Positions 25,337 to 34,201 are shown, counted from the stretch's first letter. The stretch is DNA of 64,000 nucleotides from PALSA-505 sp036267135 (GCA_036267135.1 DATAWQ010000026.1:3554-67553), one strand, 5' to 3'. Numbers and translations are program-made. Notes: generated by a model from the letters alone, not told the origin.

Positions 25337-26896
25337 ATGAGGGCGGCACATGGGGTTGGGAAGGTGCGGGCGGCTGAAGGGGCGCTGATGGCCACGGTGG
25401 CCGAGGGGGCCTTGATGCAGCGGGCGGCCTTTGGGCTGGCTTCGGTGTGCGCGCGGGTACTTGGCGGGACTTACGGGGCGCGGGTGGTCGTGCTGACCGG
25501 GAGCGGGGACAACGGCGGGGATGCGCTGTACGCCGGTGCGATGCTGGCGCGGCGCGGGGCGCGCGTGCACGCGGTGACGGCGGGCTCGCGGACGCACGAG
25601 GGCGGCGCCGCGGCGCTGCGGGGGGCAGGTGGGCGGCTGGCCGGCCCGGACGATGACGCGGTGCCCGGGCTGATCGACGAGGCGGACCTGATCCTGGATG
25701 GGATGCTCGGCATCGGGGGCAAGGGCGGGCTGCGCGAGCCTTACGCCGGGCTGGCCGCGCGGGCGGCCAGGTCCGGGGCGGTCGTGGTCGCCGTGGATCT
25801 GCCGAGCGGCATCGACGCCGACACCGGTGAGCTGCCGGGGCCGGCGCTGCAGGCGGACCTCACGGTCACCTTCGGCACCTGGAAGCCCGGTTTGCTGGTC
25901 GATCCTGGCGCCGGGCGGGCGGGCCTGGCCGAACTGGTGGACATCGGCCTTGGACCGTACCTGGACGCGCCTGACCTGCTGGCGCTGCAGTCGGCCGATG
26001 TGGCCGGGCTGCTGCCGATGCCGTCGGCCGAGTCGGACAAGTACCGGCGCGGTGTGCTCGGCGTGGTGGCGGGCAGTGAGCGGTTCACGGGGGCGGCGTG
26101 GCTCGCGGTGGGGGCGGCCATCCACGGAGGGGCCGGGATGGTGCGGCTGGTGTCGGCGGGACGCCCGGCGGCGATCGTGCGGCAGAGTTGGCCGGAGGCC
26201 GTGATCACGGTGATCGAGGACGCGGGCCCCGAGCCGGCGGACGTGCTGCGCACTGCGGGCCGGGTGCAGGCCTGGACGGCGGGGCCGGGCATGGGGACCG
26301 GCGACGACGCGGCCGGGCTGCTGGCGGAGGTGCTCGCGAGCGACGTGCCGGTGCTGATCGACGCGGACGGGCTGACCCTGGTCGCGGCCGAGCGCGGGCT
26401 GCTGCCCAGGCGGGCGCCGACGCTGCTCACCCCGCACGCGGGCGAGCTGGCCCGGCTGCTCGGCGCCGACCGGGACGACGTGGAGGCGCGGCGGCTCGAG
26501 CATGTGCGCCGGGCCGCCGCCGAGCTCGGGGCCACCGTGCTGCTGAAGGGCTCCACCACGGTGATCGCCACAGCCGAGGCCGGGGCCCCGGTGCACGTCA
26601 ACGCGACTGGCACGCCGTGGCTGGCCACGGCGGGCAGCGGCGACGTGCTGTCCGGGCTGGCCGGGTCCCTGCTCGCGCAGGGGCTCGGGCCGGTGGACGC
26701 GGCGGCCTGCGCGGCCTACCTGCACGGGCTCGCCGCCCGGCTGGCCGCGGCCGGCCAGCCGGGGCCCGGGTCGGGGCCGCAAGGCGACGGGAGCCCGGAC
26801 GACGTCGATGTCAGCGCCGAAGCGCCGATCGGCGCCTCGGACGTGCTGCGCGCGCTGCCCGTGGCGATCAGGAGCGTTCACGCGGCGGCGGGCTAG
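25337..26896 (+). CDS. nnrDE: bifunctional NAD(P)H-hydrate repair enzyme (epimerase and dehydratase)
   Basis: The 519-residue enzyme repairs hydrated NAD(P)H. Residues 1-215 are the YjeF-N epimerase domain (VLTGSGDNGGDALYAGAMLARRGARVHAV, MLGIGGKGGLREPY, VVVAVDLPSGIDADTG). Residues 225-519 are the ribokinase-like ADP-dependent dehydratase (KYRRGVLGVVAGSERFTGAAWLAV, LLTPHAGELARLLG, ATAGSGDVLSGLAGSLLAQG). The opening MRAAHGVGKVRAAEGALMATVAEGALMQRAAFGLA is typical. The alr gene follows 181 bases downstream, as in other actinobacteria. Confidence 0.94.
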   Translation: MRAAHGVGKVRAAEGALMATVAEGALMQRAAFGLASVCARVLGGTYGARVVVLTGSGDNGGDALYAGAMLARRGARVHAVTAGSRTHEGGAAALRGAGGRLAGPDDDAVPGLIDEADLILDGMLGIGGKGGLREPYAGLAARAARSGAVVVAVDLPSGIDADTGELPGPALQADLTVTFGTWKPGLLVDPGAGRAGLAELVDIGLGPYLDAPDLLALQSADVAGLLPMPSAESDKYRRGVLGVVAGSERFTGAAWLAVGAAIHGGAGMVRLVSAGRPAAIVRQSWPEAVITVIEDAGPEPADVLRTAGRVQAWTAGPGMGTGDDAAGLLAEVLASDVPVLIDADGLTLVAAERGLLPRRAPTLLTPHAGELARLLGADRDDVEARRLEHVRRAAAELGATVLLKGSTTVIATAEAGAPVHVNATGTPWLATAGSGDVLSGLAGSLLAQGLGPVDAAACAAYLHGLAARLAAAGQPGPGSGPQGDGSPDDVDVSAEAPIGASDVLRALPVAIRSVHAAAG

Positions 26897-27016
26897 GCAG
26901 CGCGGCGGCCGGATCGGGAAGGCGGCCGGCGCGGCGAGGTGGCTGGGTAGCGGAGCGGGACCCGGGGCGCGCTGGCTCCTGCGACCGGCGGGTTCAGGGG
27001 GCGAGCGAAGGGGCAA

Positions 27017-27031
27017 GGTGGCCACCGTTCA
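27017..27031. repeat. dispersed TGAACGGTGGCCACC element, copy A
   Basis: The complement of 27017-27031 reads TGAACGGTGGCCACC and is preceded by CATAC. On the far side TTCGCTCG occurs at the same distance as in copies C and D. It lies 46 bases upstream of the alr start. Confidence 0.8.
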
Positions 27032-27063
27032 GTATGAGTGTCCTCTCGGGACGGGGCGGCTGG

Positions 27064-27069
27064 CAGACT
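27064..27069 (+). promoter_or_regulatory. -10 box of a probable leaderless alr transcript
   Basis: CAGACT ends 8 bases before the GTG start of alr. No ribosome-binding site lies between them, so transcription probably starts at the start codon. Confidence 0.45.
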
Positions 27070-27077
27070 TGGACGAC

Positions 27078-28190
27078 GTGAGAACCGCTGAAGCCATCGT
27101 CGATCAGGGCACGATCAGGCAGAACACCGCCGGTCTGCGGGACCGGGTGAGCCCGGCCGCGGTGATGGGCGTGGTGAAGTCCGACGGGTACGGCCACGGC
27201 ATGATCCCGGCCGCGCACGCGGCGCTGGCCGGCGGGGCGAGCTGGCTCGGGGTGATCAGCGTGGCCGAGGGGCTGGCGCTGCGCGGGGCCGGGATCACCG
27301 CGCCGGTGCTGTGCCTGATGGACGTTCCGGAGGCGGCGCACGGCGAGGCCATCGCGGCCGGTGTGGACCTGAGCGTGGCCAGCACGCACAGCCTGGCCAG
27401 GGTGGTGGCCGCGGCCACCACCGCGGGACGGCCGGCCCGGGTGCACCTCAAGGCGGACACCGGCATGTCACGCGGCGGCGCCACCGCCGCCGACTGGCCC
27501 GGGCTGGTGGACGCCGCGCTCGCCGTCGAGGCCGGGGGGCTGCTGGCTATCACCGGCCTGTGGTCCCACCTGGCCTGCGCCGACCTGCCCGGCCACCCGT
27601 CGGTGCCCCAGCAGATCACCGCGTTCGGCGACGCGGTCGAGCTGGCCGAGAAGGCGGGGGCTAGACCCGAGGTGCGGCACCTGGCCAACACCCCCGCCAC
27701 GCTCACCCTGCCGCAGACCTGGTTCGACCTGGTCCGGCCGGGCGGCGGGCTGTACGGGCTGAGCACGCTGCCGGGCGGCGCCGCGCCGGAGTGGATGCGG
27801 CCCGCCATGACCGCCAGAGCCAGCCTGATCCAGGTCAAGAGGGTGCCCGCGGGGTCGGGCGTCTCCTACGGCCACCGGTACACCACGTCGAGCGAGACCA
27901 CGCTCGGCCTGGTCCCGGCCGGTTACGCCGAGGGCGTGCCGCGGGCCGCGTCCGGCCGGGTGCAGGTGCAGGCGCGGGGGCGGCGGTGGACGATCGCGGG
28001 CACGGTATGCATGAACCAGTTCGTGATCGACCTCGGCGACGAGCCGGCCGAGGCCGGGGACGAAGTGGTGTTGTTCGGGCCGGGCGACGCGGGGGAGCCG
28101 ACCGCGCAGGAGTGGGCCGAGGCGCTCGGGACCATTTCTTATGAGATCGTTACCGGATTCGGTTGCCGCTGGCCGAAAAGCTACCGTTGA
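27078..28190 (+). CDS. alr: alanine racemase
   Basis: Alr makes D-alanine for peptidoglycan. The 370-residue product has the PLP-lysine motif VMGVVKSDGYGHG (Lys34), a variant of the usual VKADAYGHG, and the second-subunit catalytic Tyr264 in VSYGHRYTT. Substrate-loop GTVCMNQFVIDLG is present too. GTG 27078 is chosen because it yields the normal N-terminus (TAEAIVDQGTIRQN); the open frame extends upstream without family similarity. No ribosome-binding site is visible, and a -10 box ends 8 bases upstream. Confidence 0.93.
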   Translation: MRTAEAIVDQGTIRQNTAGLRDRVSPAAVMGVVKSDGYGHGMIPAAHAALAGGASWLGVISVAEGLALRGAGITAPVLCLMDVPEAAHGEAIAAGVDLSVASTHSLARVVAAATTAGRPARVHLKADTGMSRGGATAADWPGLVDAALAVEAGGLLAITGLWSHLACADLPGHPSVPQQITAFGDAVELAEKAGARPEVRHLANTPATLTLPQTWFDLVRPGGGLYGLSTLPGGAAPEWMRPAMTARASLIQVKRVPAGSGVSYGHRYTTSSETTLGLVPAGYAEGVPRAASGRVQVQARGRRWTIAGTVCMNQFVIDLGDEPAEAGDEVVLFGPGDAGEPTAQEWAEALGTISYEIVTGFGCRWPKSYR

Positions 28191-28202
28191 GTAACTAGGG
28201 CG

Positions 28203-28242
28203 GCGGGGCACAGGACAGGAGCAGCGGGGCACAGGACAGGAG
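28203..28242. repeat. 19-bp direct repeat carrying the ribosome-binding site
   Basis: GCGGGGCACAGGACAGGAG occurs at 28203-28221 and again at 28224-28242, two bases apart. The second copy supplies the Shine-Dalgarno sequence of the hydrolase gene. Confidence 0.9.
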
Positions 28243-28250
28243 GAGCCCAC

Positions 28251-29447
28251 ATGGCCAGGTGGCGGCGGATCACCCGGATCGCCGGGGTCACCGCCGGGGT
28301 CACGGTCGGTGCGGCCGCGGCGGGAGTCGGTGCGGTGCTGACCGCCGAGCGGCTCGCGGCCAACCGGCTGCGGCTGTCGCCCGACCCGGAGGCGGCCGAG
28401 CCGCTGGGTGAGCTGCGCGGCCGCGAGTACGTGGTGCTGGCCCCCGACGGAGTGCCACTGCACGTCGAGGTCAACGGGGCGGACGAGGCCCCGCTCACGA
28501 TCGTGTTCTGTCACGGGTACGCGCTGCACCAGGACTGCTGGCACTACCAGCGCCGGGATCTGGCGTCGCGGGCCAGGCTGGTGTTCTGGGACCAGCGCGG
28601 CCACGGGCGCTCGGGCCTGGCCCCTTCGTCGGACGGCACAGGCGGGCCGGTCACCGTGGACCAGACCGGCGAGGACCTGGACGCGGTGCTGCGGGCGATG
28701 GCGCCTGGGCGGAGCCGGGTGGTGCTGGTCGGCCACTCCATGGGCGGCATGACGATCATGGCGCTGGCGGGTGGGCATCCGGAACTGTTCGGGACCAAGG
28801 TGGTCGGCGCGGTGCTGATCGCGACCGCGGCCGGCGGCCTGGGCCAGCCGGACGGGCTGATGCCGGGTCTGCCCGGGCCGCTGCGGACGTTCCTGCAGAA
28901 GGCCGCGCCCACCGTGTTGCGCGGCGTGGCGGCCGGGCGGCGGGCCGCGCTGGTGGAACGCGGCCGGCTGGCATCCAGGGAGCTGGAACTGCTGGCCACG
29001 CGCTTCCTGGCGTTCGGCGATCCGCAGGCGAGCCTGTCGCTGACCGAGTTCGTGGAGCGGATGATCCGCGAGGCGCCGGTGGGGGTGATCGCGGACTTCT
29101 ACGGCGCGCTGCTCGGCTGTGACCAGAGCGACGTGCTGGCCGCCCTGGGGCAGGTGCCGGTGACCGTGATAACCGGCGACAAGGACCGGCTGATCCCGCC
29201 GCGGCTCGGGGTCGAACTGGCCACCGAGATTCCCGGGGCCAGGCTGGCCATGGTGGCGGGGGCGGGGCACGCGGTCATGCTGGAGCGCTCTGACGTCGTC
29301 AACGACGCGATCATCGGCGTGCTGGCCGAGGCGCGCGCGGGCAAGCGTCCCGGGCGGTTCCGCCGGTCCCGCGACCGCAAGCCCGATCAGAAGGATGATC
29401 AGAAGGACGAGGGCCAGGGTGAGGAAGGCGAGCGGGGCGTTGCCTGA
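28251..29447 (+). CDS. alpha/beta hydrolase, membrane-anchored or secreted
   Basis: The 398-residue protein has an N-terminal hydrophobic segment (residues 9-30, RIAGVTAGVTVGAAAAGVGAVLT) and an alpha/beta-hydrolase fold. The oxyanion region is VFCHGYALHQDCW, the nucleophile elbow GHSMGGM carries the Ser, and the late motifs GDKDRLIP and GAGHAVMLE carry the acid and His. The substrate is unknown. ATG 28251 has a GGAGGAG site inside a 21-bp duplication (28203-28242). A hydrolase between alr and tsaE is a conserved actinobacterial arrangement. Confidence 0.9.
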   Translation: MARWRRITRIAGVTAGVTVGAAAAGVGAVLTAERLAANRLRLSPDPEAAEPLGELRGREYVVLAPDGVPLHVEVNGADEAPLTIVFCHGYALHQDCWHYQRRDLASRARLVFWDQRGHGRSGLAPSSDGTGGPVTVDQTGEDLDAVLRAMAPGRSRVVLVGHSMGGMTIMALAGGHPELFGTKVVGAVLIATAAGGLGQPDGLMPGLPGPLRTFLQKAAPTVLRGVAAGRRAALVERGRLASRELELLATRFLAFGDPQASLSLTEFVERMIREAPVGVIADFYGALLGCDQSDVLAALGQVPVTVITGDKDRLIPPRLGVELATEIPGARLAMVAGAGHAVMLERSDVVNDAIIGVLAEARAGKRPGRFRRSRDRKPDQKDDQKDEGQGEEGERGVA

Positions 29448-29997
29448 GCAGGCCGAGGCGATCGCGGTGGGGACCGCGGCGCAGATGCGGGCGCTCGGCG
29501 GCCGGCTGGCGGGGATGCTGCGGGCGGGCGACTTGGTGCTGCTCACGGGCCCGCTCGGCGCGGGTAAGACCACGCTGGTGCAGGGCCTGGGCGAGGCGCT
29601 GCGGGTGCGCGGCCGGGTCACGTCGCCGACGTTCGTGATCGCCCGGGTGCACCCGTCGCTGACCGGCGGCCCCGGCCTGGTGCACGTGGACGCCTACCGG
29701 CTCGGCGGGCTGGCCGAGATGGACGACCTCGACCTGGACCTCGACGGCTCGGTGACGGTGGTGGAGTGGGGCGAGGGGCTGGCCGAAGGCCTGTCCGCGG
29801 ACCGCCTGGAGATCACGATCGCCTTCACCGGCGACCGCGCCGGCACCGGCCCGGGCCCGGGCGAGAGCGGGGGCGACGAGCCGCGCACCGTCCGGATCAG
29901 CCGGATCGGATCCCGCTGGACCGGTACGCAGGCACAGGAATCCGCGGAGCCGGGCGAAGCCGACGTAGCGGAGACGCAAGCCGCCAGGCGCGCGTAA
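29419..29997 (+). CDS. tsaE: tRNA threonylcarbamoyladenosine biosynthesis ATPase TsaE
   Basis: TsaE is the ATPase of the t6A tRNA-modification complex with TsaB and TsaD. The sequence has the Walker A motif LTGPLGAGKTT, the switch VTSPTFVIARVHPS, and HVDAYRLGGLAEMDDLDLD with VTVVEWGE near the end. The C-terminus carries about 45 extra Gly/Glu-rich residues. GTG 29419 (192 residues) has GAGGG 8 bases upstream; ATG 29395 would add 8 residues. The gene overlaps the 3' end of the hydrolase. Confidence 0.92.
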   Translation: MRKASGALPEQAEAIAVGTAAQMRALGGRLAGMLRAGDLVLLTGPLGAGKTTLVQGLGEALRVRGRVTSPTFVIARVHPSLTGGPGLVHVDAYRLGGLAEMDDLDLDLDGSVTVVEWGEGLAEGLSADRLEITIAFTGDRAGTGPGPGESGGDEPRTVRISRIGSRWTGTQAQESAEPGEADVAETQAARRA

Positions 29998-30165
29998 AAT
30001 CCGTGTGTCCGGACCTACCGCACGGCCCAAAGGGCCTATAGTTCCGGCTGTTCCCCGATATCCCGGTGGCTCCGGCCGCCGGGCACCCCGATCGCCCTAG
30101 CCGTGTCCCCCGTGGCGGGACACCGCGGATCCCCTCACCCGGATCCCTTCACCCGGAGGCGCGCC

Positions 30166-31101
30166 GTGGCTCAGCAGGGTTCAGGCCCCCCGAGGTCAGG
30201 CCCGCTGCCCTCCGAAGCCCGCGAGGAAGAGGACCTCCCCGCGTGGGTCATCCCGCAGTCGGCCCCCGCACCCCGCGCCCCCCGGGGCCACCGCAGCCCC
30301 CGCCGTGACCAGGCCGACGACCAGCCGGGCCGCCGGGAAGCGGGCCGCCGCCTCGGCCGAGGCGGCGGGGGCGGCGGCCGGGGGCGGGCCCAGGCCACCA
30401 GGGCCAGGCGAGCCAAGCGCCGCCTAGTCGTGCTGGGCAGCCTGGTGGCCGCCGCGGCCCTCGTCGCCGTCTTGGTGATCGTCGTGCTCCCCGGCGGCAA
30501 GCCGGCCTCCACCGGGCTCAGCGGTTTCGTCACCAGCTATCAGGCTGGCGAGCTGCGGTCCGTGCCCAGCACCTGCGAAACGGTGTCGGCCAGCACCGTC
30601 AGCCAGTACCTGCCCGGCTCGGCGACCAAGGTCAGCCTGCCCGGCCTCACCGGCAAGTCGAGCAATCAATGTGACTGGACGCTGGACCACAAGCCCATGT
30701 ACCGGCTGCTCGAGGTCACCGCGACCGCCTACGCCCCGAGCGGCCTGGCCTCGGGTGACGGCAGCGCCACCGCCGCCGCGACCGACGCCTACACCCTGGC
30801 CCTGCACGGCTACCTGAACCCGGCGAAGGGCTCGGGCGTGCCCAAGGCGCAGATCAACACCGTCAGCGGGCTCGGCAAGCAGGCGTTCAGCGCGTTCCAG
30901 GTGCTCAAGGTCGGCGCGCACACCCCGGCCGAGGTCACCACCGACCGGATCTCCGTCCTGGCCAGGTACCGCAACGTGCTGATCACGGTGGAGTTCAGCG
31001 GCATCGAGTACGCCAGCCAGGGCGGCTACGGCCCGGTCAACCCGAGCCAACTGCAGGCGGGCGCCGTCGCGGCTGCCCGCAACGTGCTCGCCAAACTCTG
31101 A
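30166..31101 (+). CDS. single-pass membrane protein with extracytoplasmic two-cysteine domain
   Basis: The 311-residue protein is unassigned. An Arg/Pro/Gly-rich cytoplasmic segment is followed by a membrane helix at residues 86-110 (RLVVLGSLVAAAALVAVLVIVVLPGG) and an outer domain of 200 residues with two cysteines (PSTCETVS and SNQCDWT). It resembles DUF3558-type outer proteins only loosely. GTG 30166 is preferred over the longer frame from 30103 because GGAGG lies 6 bases upstream. It splits tsaE from tsaB. Confidence 0.78.
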   Translation: MAQQGSGPPRSGPLPSEAREEEDLPAWVIPQSAPAPRAPRGHRSPRRDQADDQPGRREAGRRLGRGGGGGGRGRAQATRARRAKRRLVVLGSLVAAAALVAVLVIVVLPGGKPASTGLSGFVTSYQAGELRSVPSTCETVSASTVSQYLPGSATKVSLPGLTGKSSNQCDWTLDHKPMYRLLEVTATAYAPSGLASGDGSATAAATDAYTLALHGYLNPAKGSGVPKAQINTVSGLGKQAFSAFQVLKVGAHTPAEVTTDRISVLARYRNVLITVEFSGIEYASQGGYGPVNPSQLQAGAVAAARNVLAKL

Positions 31102-31175
31102 GCCTTTCCCTGGCCCTTCCCCGGACGCGGACCCGGCGCGAACCCGGTGCGGACACGGCAGCCGGCCCGGTCATC

Positions 31176-31181
31176 TACGCT
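31176..31181 (+). promoter_or_regulatory. -10 box of a probable leaderless tsaB transcript
   Basis: TACGCT ends 7 bases before GTG 31189, and no ribosome-binding site lies between them. This would give tsaB-rimI-tsaD its own leaderless promoter. Confidence 0.5.
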
Positions 31182-31188
31182 GGCCACC

Positions 31189-31842
31189 GTGCTTCTGCTG
31201 GCCTTCGATACCGCGACCCCGGCCACCACGGCGGCCGTCCACGACGGCGACCACGTGCTCGCCGAGGTCACCGCCGTGGACGCCCGCCGCCACGGCGAGG
31301 CGCTCATGCCGTCCATCACCAGCGTGCTGGATCAGGCGGGCGTGACCATGGACGACGTCACCGCGGTGGTGGTGGGGACCGGCCCGGGCCCCTACACCGG
31401 CCTGCGCGTCGGCCTGGTCACCGCCCGCGCGCTCGGCGCGGCCCTCGGCGTGCCCGCCTACGGCGTTTGCACGCTCGACGCGATCGCCCGCGCGGCGGCC
31501 GGAGCGGCGGGCGGCCGCGAGTACCTGGTGGCCACCGACGCCCGCCGCAAAGAGGTCTACTGGGCCCGCTACTCGCCGGCCGGCCAGCGCCTGACTGACC
31601 CTGAGGTCGGCCCCCCGGCCAGCCTGGATCCGGCCCTGCCCGCGGCGGGCGAGGGCCCGTGGCTGTATCCCGCCGCGTTTGGCGAGCGTCTCGATGTGCG
31701 TTACCCGGCGGCAGGATGGCTGGCCGATTTGGGTAATGAACGGCTGCGCACCGGACTCACCATGCCCCCACCCGAGCCGCTCTACCTGAGGAAACCGGAC
31801 GCCCGCGTGCCCGGCCCACCCAAGCGGGTGTCACCGGCATGA
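31189..31842 (+). CDS. tsaB: tRNA threonylcarbamoyladenosine biosynthesis protein TsaB
   Basis: TsaB is the ASKHA-fold scaffold partner of TsaD in t6A synthesis. The N-terminus MLLLAFDTATPATTAAVHDG, the block VTAVVVGTGPGPYTGLRVGLVTARALGAALGVPAYGV and the segment YLVATDARRKEVYWARY are typical. I choose GTG 31189 (217 residues) because homologues begin at LLLAFDT; the open frame extends 14 codons upstream. Its TGA overlaps the rimI ATG. Confidence 0.93.
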   Translation: MLLLAFDTATPATTAAVHDGDHVLAEVTAVDARRHGEALMPSITSVLDQAGVTMDDVTAVVVGTGPGPYTGLRVGLVTARALGAALGVPAYGVCTLDAIARAAAGAAGGREYLVATDARRKEVYWARYSPAGQRLTDPEVGPPASLDPALPAAGEGPWLYPAAFGERLDVRYPAAGWLADLGNERLRTGLTMPPPEPLYLRKPDARVPGPPKRVSPA

Positions 31843-32441
31843 CCGCTGCGCTGTGCCCGGTTCAGTTGCGCCCGATGACCGCCGCCGACCTGCCCGCGGT
31901 GACCGCGCTCGAACAGGAGCTCTTTCCTGAGGACGCCTGGACGCCGCGGATGTTCGCCAGCGAGTTGGCCGGCGTGCCGGACAGTCGGCACTACCTGGTC
32001 GCCGAGGCGGCCGGGCGGATCGTCGGTTACGCCGGCCTGCTCGCGCCGCTGCCTCCGCCGCCCGGTCCGTCGCGGGGCGCCGGCCGCCACGAGCCCGGCA
32101 TCCTGGCGGACGTGGCGACGATGGCGGTCGCGGCGGACCACTGGGGGCGGGGCATCGGGTCCGCGCTGCTGACCGCGCTGCTCACCGAGGCGGCCGACCG
32201 GGGCTGCGCCGAGGTGTTCCTCGAGGTCAGGGCCGACAATCCGCGGGCCCAGCGGCTGTACCGCAGGCACGGTTTCACCGCGGTCGGGCTGCGCCGCGGC
32301 TACTACCAGCCCAGCGGCATGGACGCGATCGTGATGCACCGCCCGACCGATCAGGCCCCGGTCGATCAGGCAGTGTCGCCCGCGCCGCCATCCACCGTGC
32401 CGCCGTCCACCGCGCCAGCCTCCGGGGGGTCACGTTCATGA
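31839..32441 (+). CDS. rimI: ribosomal protein S18 alanine N-acetyltransferase
   Basis: RimI is a GNAT enzyme that acetylates the N-terminal Ala of S18. The GNAT features are LRPMTAADLPAVTALEQELFPEDAWTPRMF at the start, the acetyl-CoA loop DHWGRGIGSALL, and VRADNPRAQRLYRRHGFTAVGLRRGYY. About 35 Pro/Ser-rich residues extend the C-terminus. It overlaps both neighbours by ATGA (tsaB and tsaD), so the three proteins are coupled. Confidence 0.93.
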   Translation: MTAALCPVQLRPMTAADLPAVTALEQELFPEDAWTPRMFASELAGVPDSRHYLVAEAAGRIVGYAGLLAPLPPPPGPSRGAGRHEPGILADVATMAVAADHWGRGIGSALLTALLTEAADRGCAEVFLEVRADNPRAQRLYRRHGFTAVGLRRGYYQPSGMDAIVMHRPTDQAPVDQAVSPAPPSTVPPSTAPASGGSRS

Positions 32442-33469
32442 TCGCTCCCTTGGTGCTCGGCATCGAGACCTCCTGCGACGAGACCGGGGTCGGCCTCGTC
32501 CGCGGCCGCGAGCTGCTCGCCGACGCGGTCGCCTCCAGCGTGGACGAGCACGCCAGGTTCGGCGGCGTGGTGCCCGAGGTGGCCAGCAGGGCCCACCTGG
32601 AGGCGATGGTGCCCGCGGTGGACCGGGCGCTGGCGATGGCCGGCGAGAAGCTGTCGTCGGTGGACGCGATCGCGGTGACCGCCGGGCCCGGCCTGGCCGG
32701 CGCCCTGCTGGTCGGCGTGGCCGCGGCCAAGGCCTACGCGACCGCGCTGGGCAAGCCGCTCTACGGCGTCAACCACCTGGCCGCGCACATCGCGGTGGAC
32801 CAGCTCGAACACGGGCCGCTGCCCACCCCCGCGGTGGCCCTGCTGGTGTCCGGCGGGCACTCCTCGCTGCTGCTGGTGCCGGATGTGACCGCCGAGGTGG
32901 TGCCGCTCGGCGCCACCATCGACGACGCGGCCGGTGAGGCCTACGACAAGGTGGCCCGGGTGCTCGGGCTGCCGTTCCCCGGCGGCCCGCCGATCGACGC
33001 GCGGGCCAGGGCGGGCGACGCAGCGGCCATCGCCTTCCCTCGCGGCAAGTACCACGACGGCACGCTGGACTTCTCCTTCGCCGGGCTGAAGACCGCGGTG
33101 GCCCGCTGGATCGAGGCCAGGCAGGCGGCAGGCGAACCGGTGCCGGTGGACGACGTGGCCGCGTCCTTCCAGGAGTCGGTCGCGGACGTGCTCACCGCCA
33201 AGGCCGTGACCGCCTGCCGCCGCAACGGCGTGCACGATCTGATCATCGGCGGTGGGGTGGCGGCCAACTCACGGCTGCGCGCGCTGGCCGCCGAGCGCTG
33301 CGAAGCGGCCGGGATCCGGCTGCGGGTGCCGCGGCCGGGGCTGTGCACCGACAACGGGGCTATGGTGGCGGCGCTCGGGGCGGAATTGGTGGCCCGTGAT
33401 GTGCCCCCGTCCCCGCTGGACATCCCCGCCGATTCGTCGCTGCCGGTCACCGACGTCGTGGTCAGATGA
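32438..33469 (+). CDS. tsaD: tRNA threonylcarbamoyladenosine synthase catalytic subunit TsaD
   Basis: TsaD transfers the threonylcarbamoyl group to A37 of ANN-decoding tRNAs. The 343-residue protein starts MIAPLVLGIETSCDETGVGLV. It has the metal-binding pair in NHLAAHIAVD (His113, His117), SGGHSSLLLV, the KYHDGTLDFSFAGLKTAVARW block and GGGVAANSRLR. Length is normal. It is the last gene of the tsaB-rimI-tsaD overlap series. Confidence 0.97.
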   Translation: MIAPLVLGIETSCDETGVGLVRGRELLADAVASSVDEHARFGGVVPEVASRAHLEAMVPAVDRALAMAGEKLSSVDAIAVTAGPGLAGALLVGVAAAKAYATALGKPLYGVNHLAAHIAVDQLEHGPLPTPAVALLVSGGHSSLLLVPDVTAEVVPLGATIDDAAGEAYDKVARVLGLPFPGGPPIDARARAGDAAAIAFPRGKYHDGTLDFSFAGLKTAVARWIEARQAAGEPVPVDDVAASFQESVADVLTAKAVTACRRNGVHDLIIGGGVAANSRLRALAAERCEAAGIRLRVPRPGLCTDNGAMVAALGAELVARDVPPSPLDIPADSSLPVTDVVVR

Positions 33470-33549
33470 CCGCCCGGGATCTGGCACACTGCGGGGCAGA
33501 GCAGTTACGGGGCGGGCCGATGCCGAACGGCCGGAGAGGTGACACGGAC

Positions 33550-33864
33550 ATGAGCACGACCGGGCAGCCGCCCGAGCCCACCGGGCCCGAAGCGTTCGAC
33601 GACGAGTTCGGCGACCTGTCGGACAGCCGCGTCGAGGTGGAAATCCAGGAGGGCTCCAAAGAGGGCAGCGACTACGTGATCACGATGCGGGACGGCAGCA
33701 AGCCGGACGGGCCGGTGCTGGTGTTCACTCCCGCCGAGTGGGACGCGTTCGTGGCCGGGGTCAGGGACGGCGAGTTCGACCTGGACGAGACCGGCGCCCT
33801 GGTGGAACTGCCGGTTCAGCAGGACCGCCCCGACAGCCCGCAGGACCAGGCCGCAGGCGGCTAG
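33550..33864 (+). CDS. DUF397-like small acidic protein
   Basis: The 104-residue acidic protein ends in a segment that resembles DUF397 (YVITMRDGSKPDGPVLVFTPAEWDAFVAGVRDGEFDLDETG). Its first 40 residues are unlike that family. DUF397 proteins in actinomycetes usually sit beside helix-turn-helix regulators, but none is present here. ATG 33550 is preceded by GGAGAGG. The role is unknown. Confidence 0.8.
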   Translation: MSTTGQPPEPTGPEAFDDEFGDLSDSRVEVEIQEGSKEGSDYVITMRDGSKPDGPVLVFTPAEWDAFVAGVRDGEFDLDETGALVELPVQQDRPDSPQDQAAGG

Positions 33865-34063
33865 CCAGCCGGTTCCGCGCCCCCTGGCGGTCTCGGGCCG
33901 GGCGCGACGATCTTGACGTGAACTCGTTTCGCGGTGACTGCGGATAACCAGTGACACAGTCCCCCGAAATGGGCGTCACATGAATCGAGATCGTAAGTGA
34001 GACAGGTGGCCGAGGAGACCGTGTCGCCGCTCCCGGGGAAACCAGACGCGAACGTACGAAGGG
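33865..34063. other. intergenic region, no intact gene seen
   Basis: The 456 bases between the DUF397-like gene and the P450 gene hold no intact gene. A GTG at 34021 with a GAGGAG site opens a frame of only 30 codons. A coding-like fragment without a start follows at 34064-34201. Confidence 0.4.
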
Positions 34064-34201
34064 GCCACGACGACGCTCGTCTTCAGCCCGAAGAACTACG
34101 CCTACCTCGGTGATGTAGCGACCTTGGCGAAGTCCCGCGCCGAATACGCCACCGAGGTGGTCAAGACCGGCGTGGTCAACCGGGTGGGCCAGCTGCCCTG
34201 A
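34064..34201 (+). pseudogene. 3' fragment of an unrecognised gene
   Basis: A frame open from 34001 and ending TGA at 34199-34201 reads ATTTLVFSPKNYAYLGDVA, then LAKSRAEYATEVVKTGVV and NRVGQLP. Nearly every codon ends in G or C and the peptide looks protein-like, but there is no start codon upstream before the in-frame stop at 33998. I take it as the tail of a decayed or frameshifted gene. I do not recognise the family. Confidence 0.45.

Noticed and set aside
27468..29621. 717-codon minus-strand open frame
   Set aside because: It lies antisense to alr, the hydrolase and tsaE. Its composition (His/Arg/Pro/Gly) is the shadow of high-GC codons on the other strand, and it matches no family.
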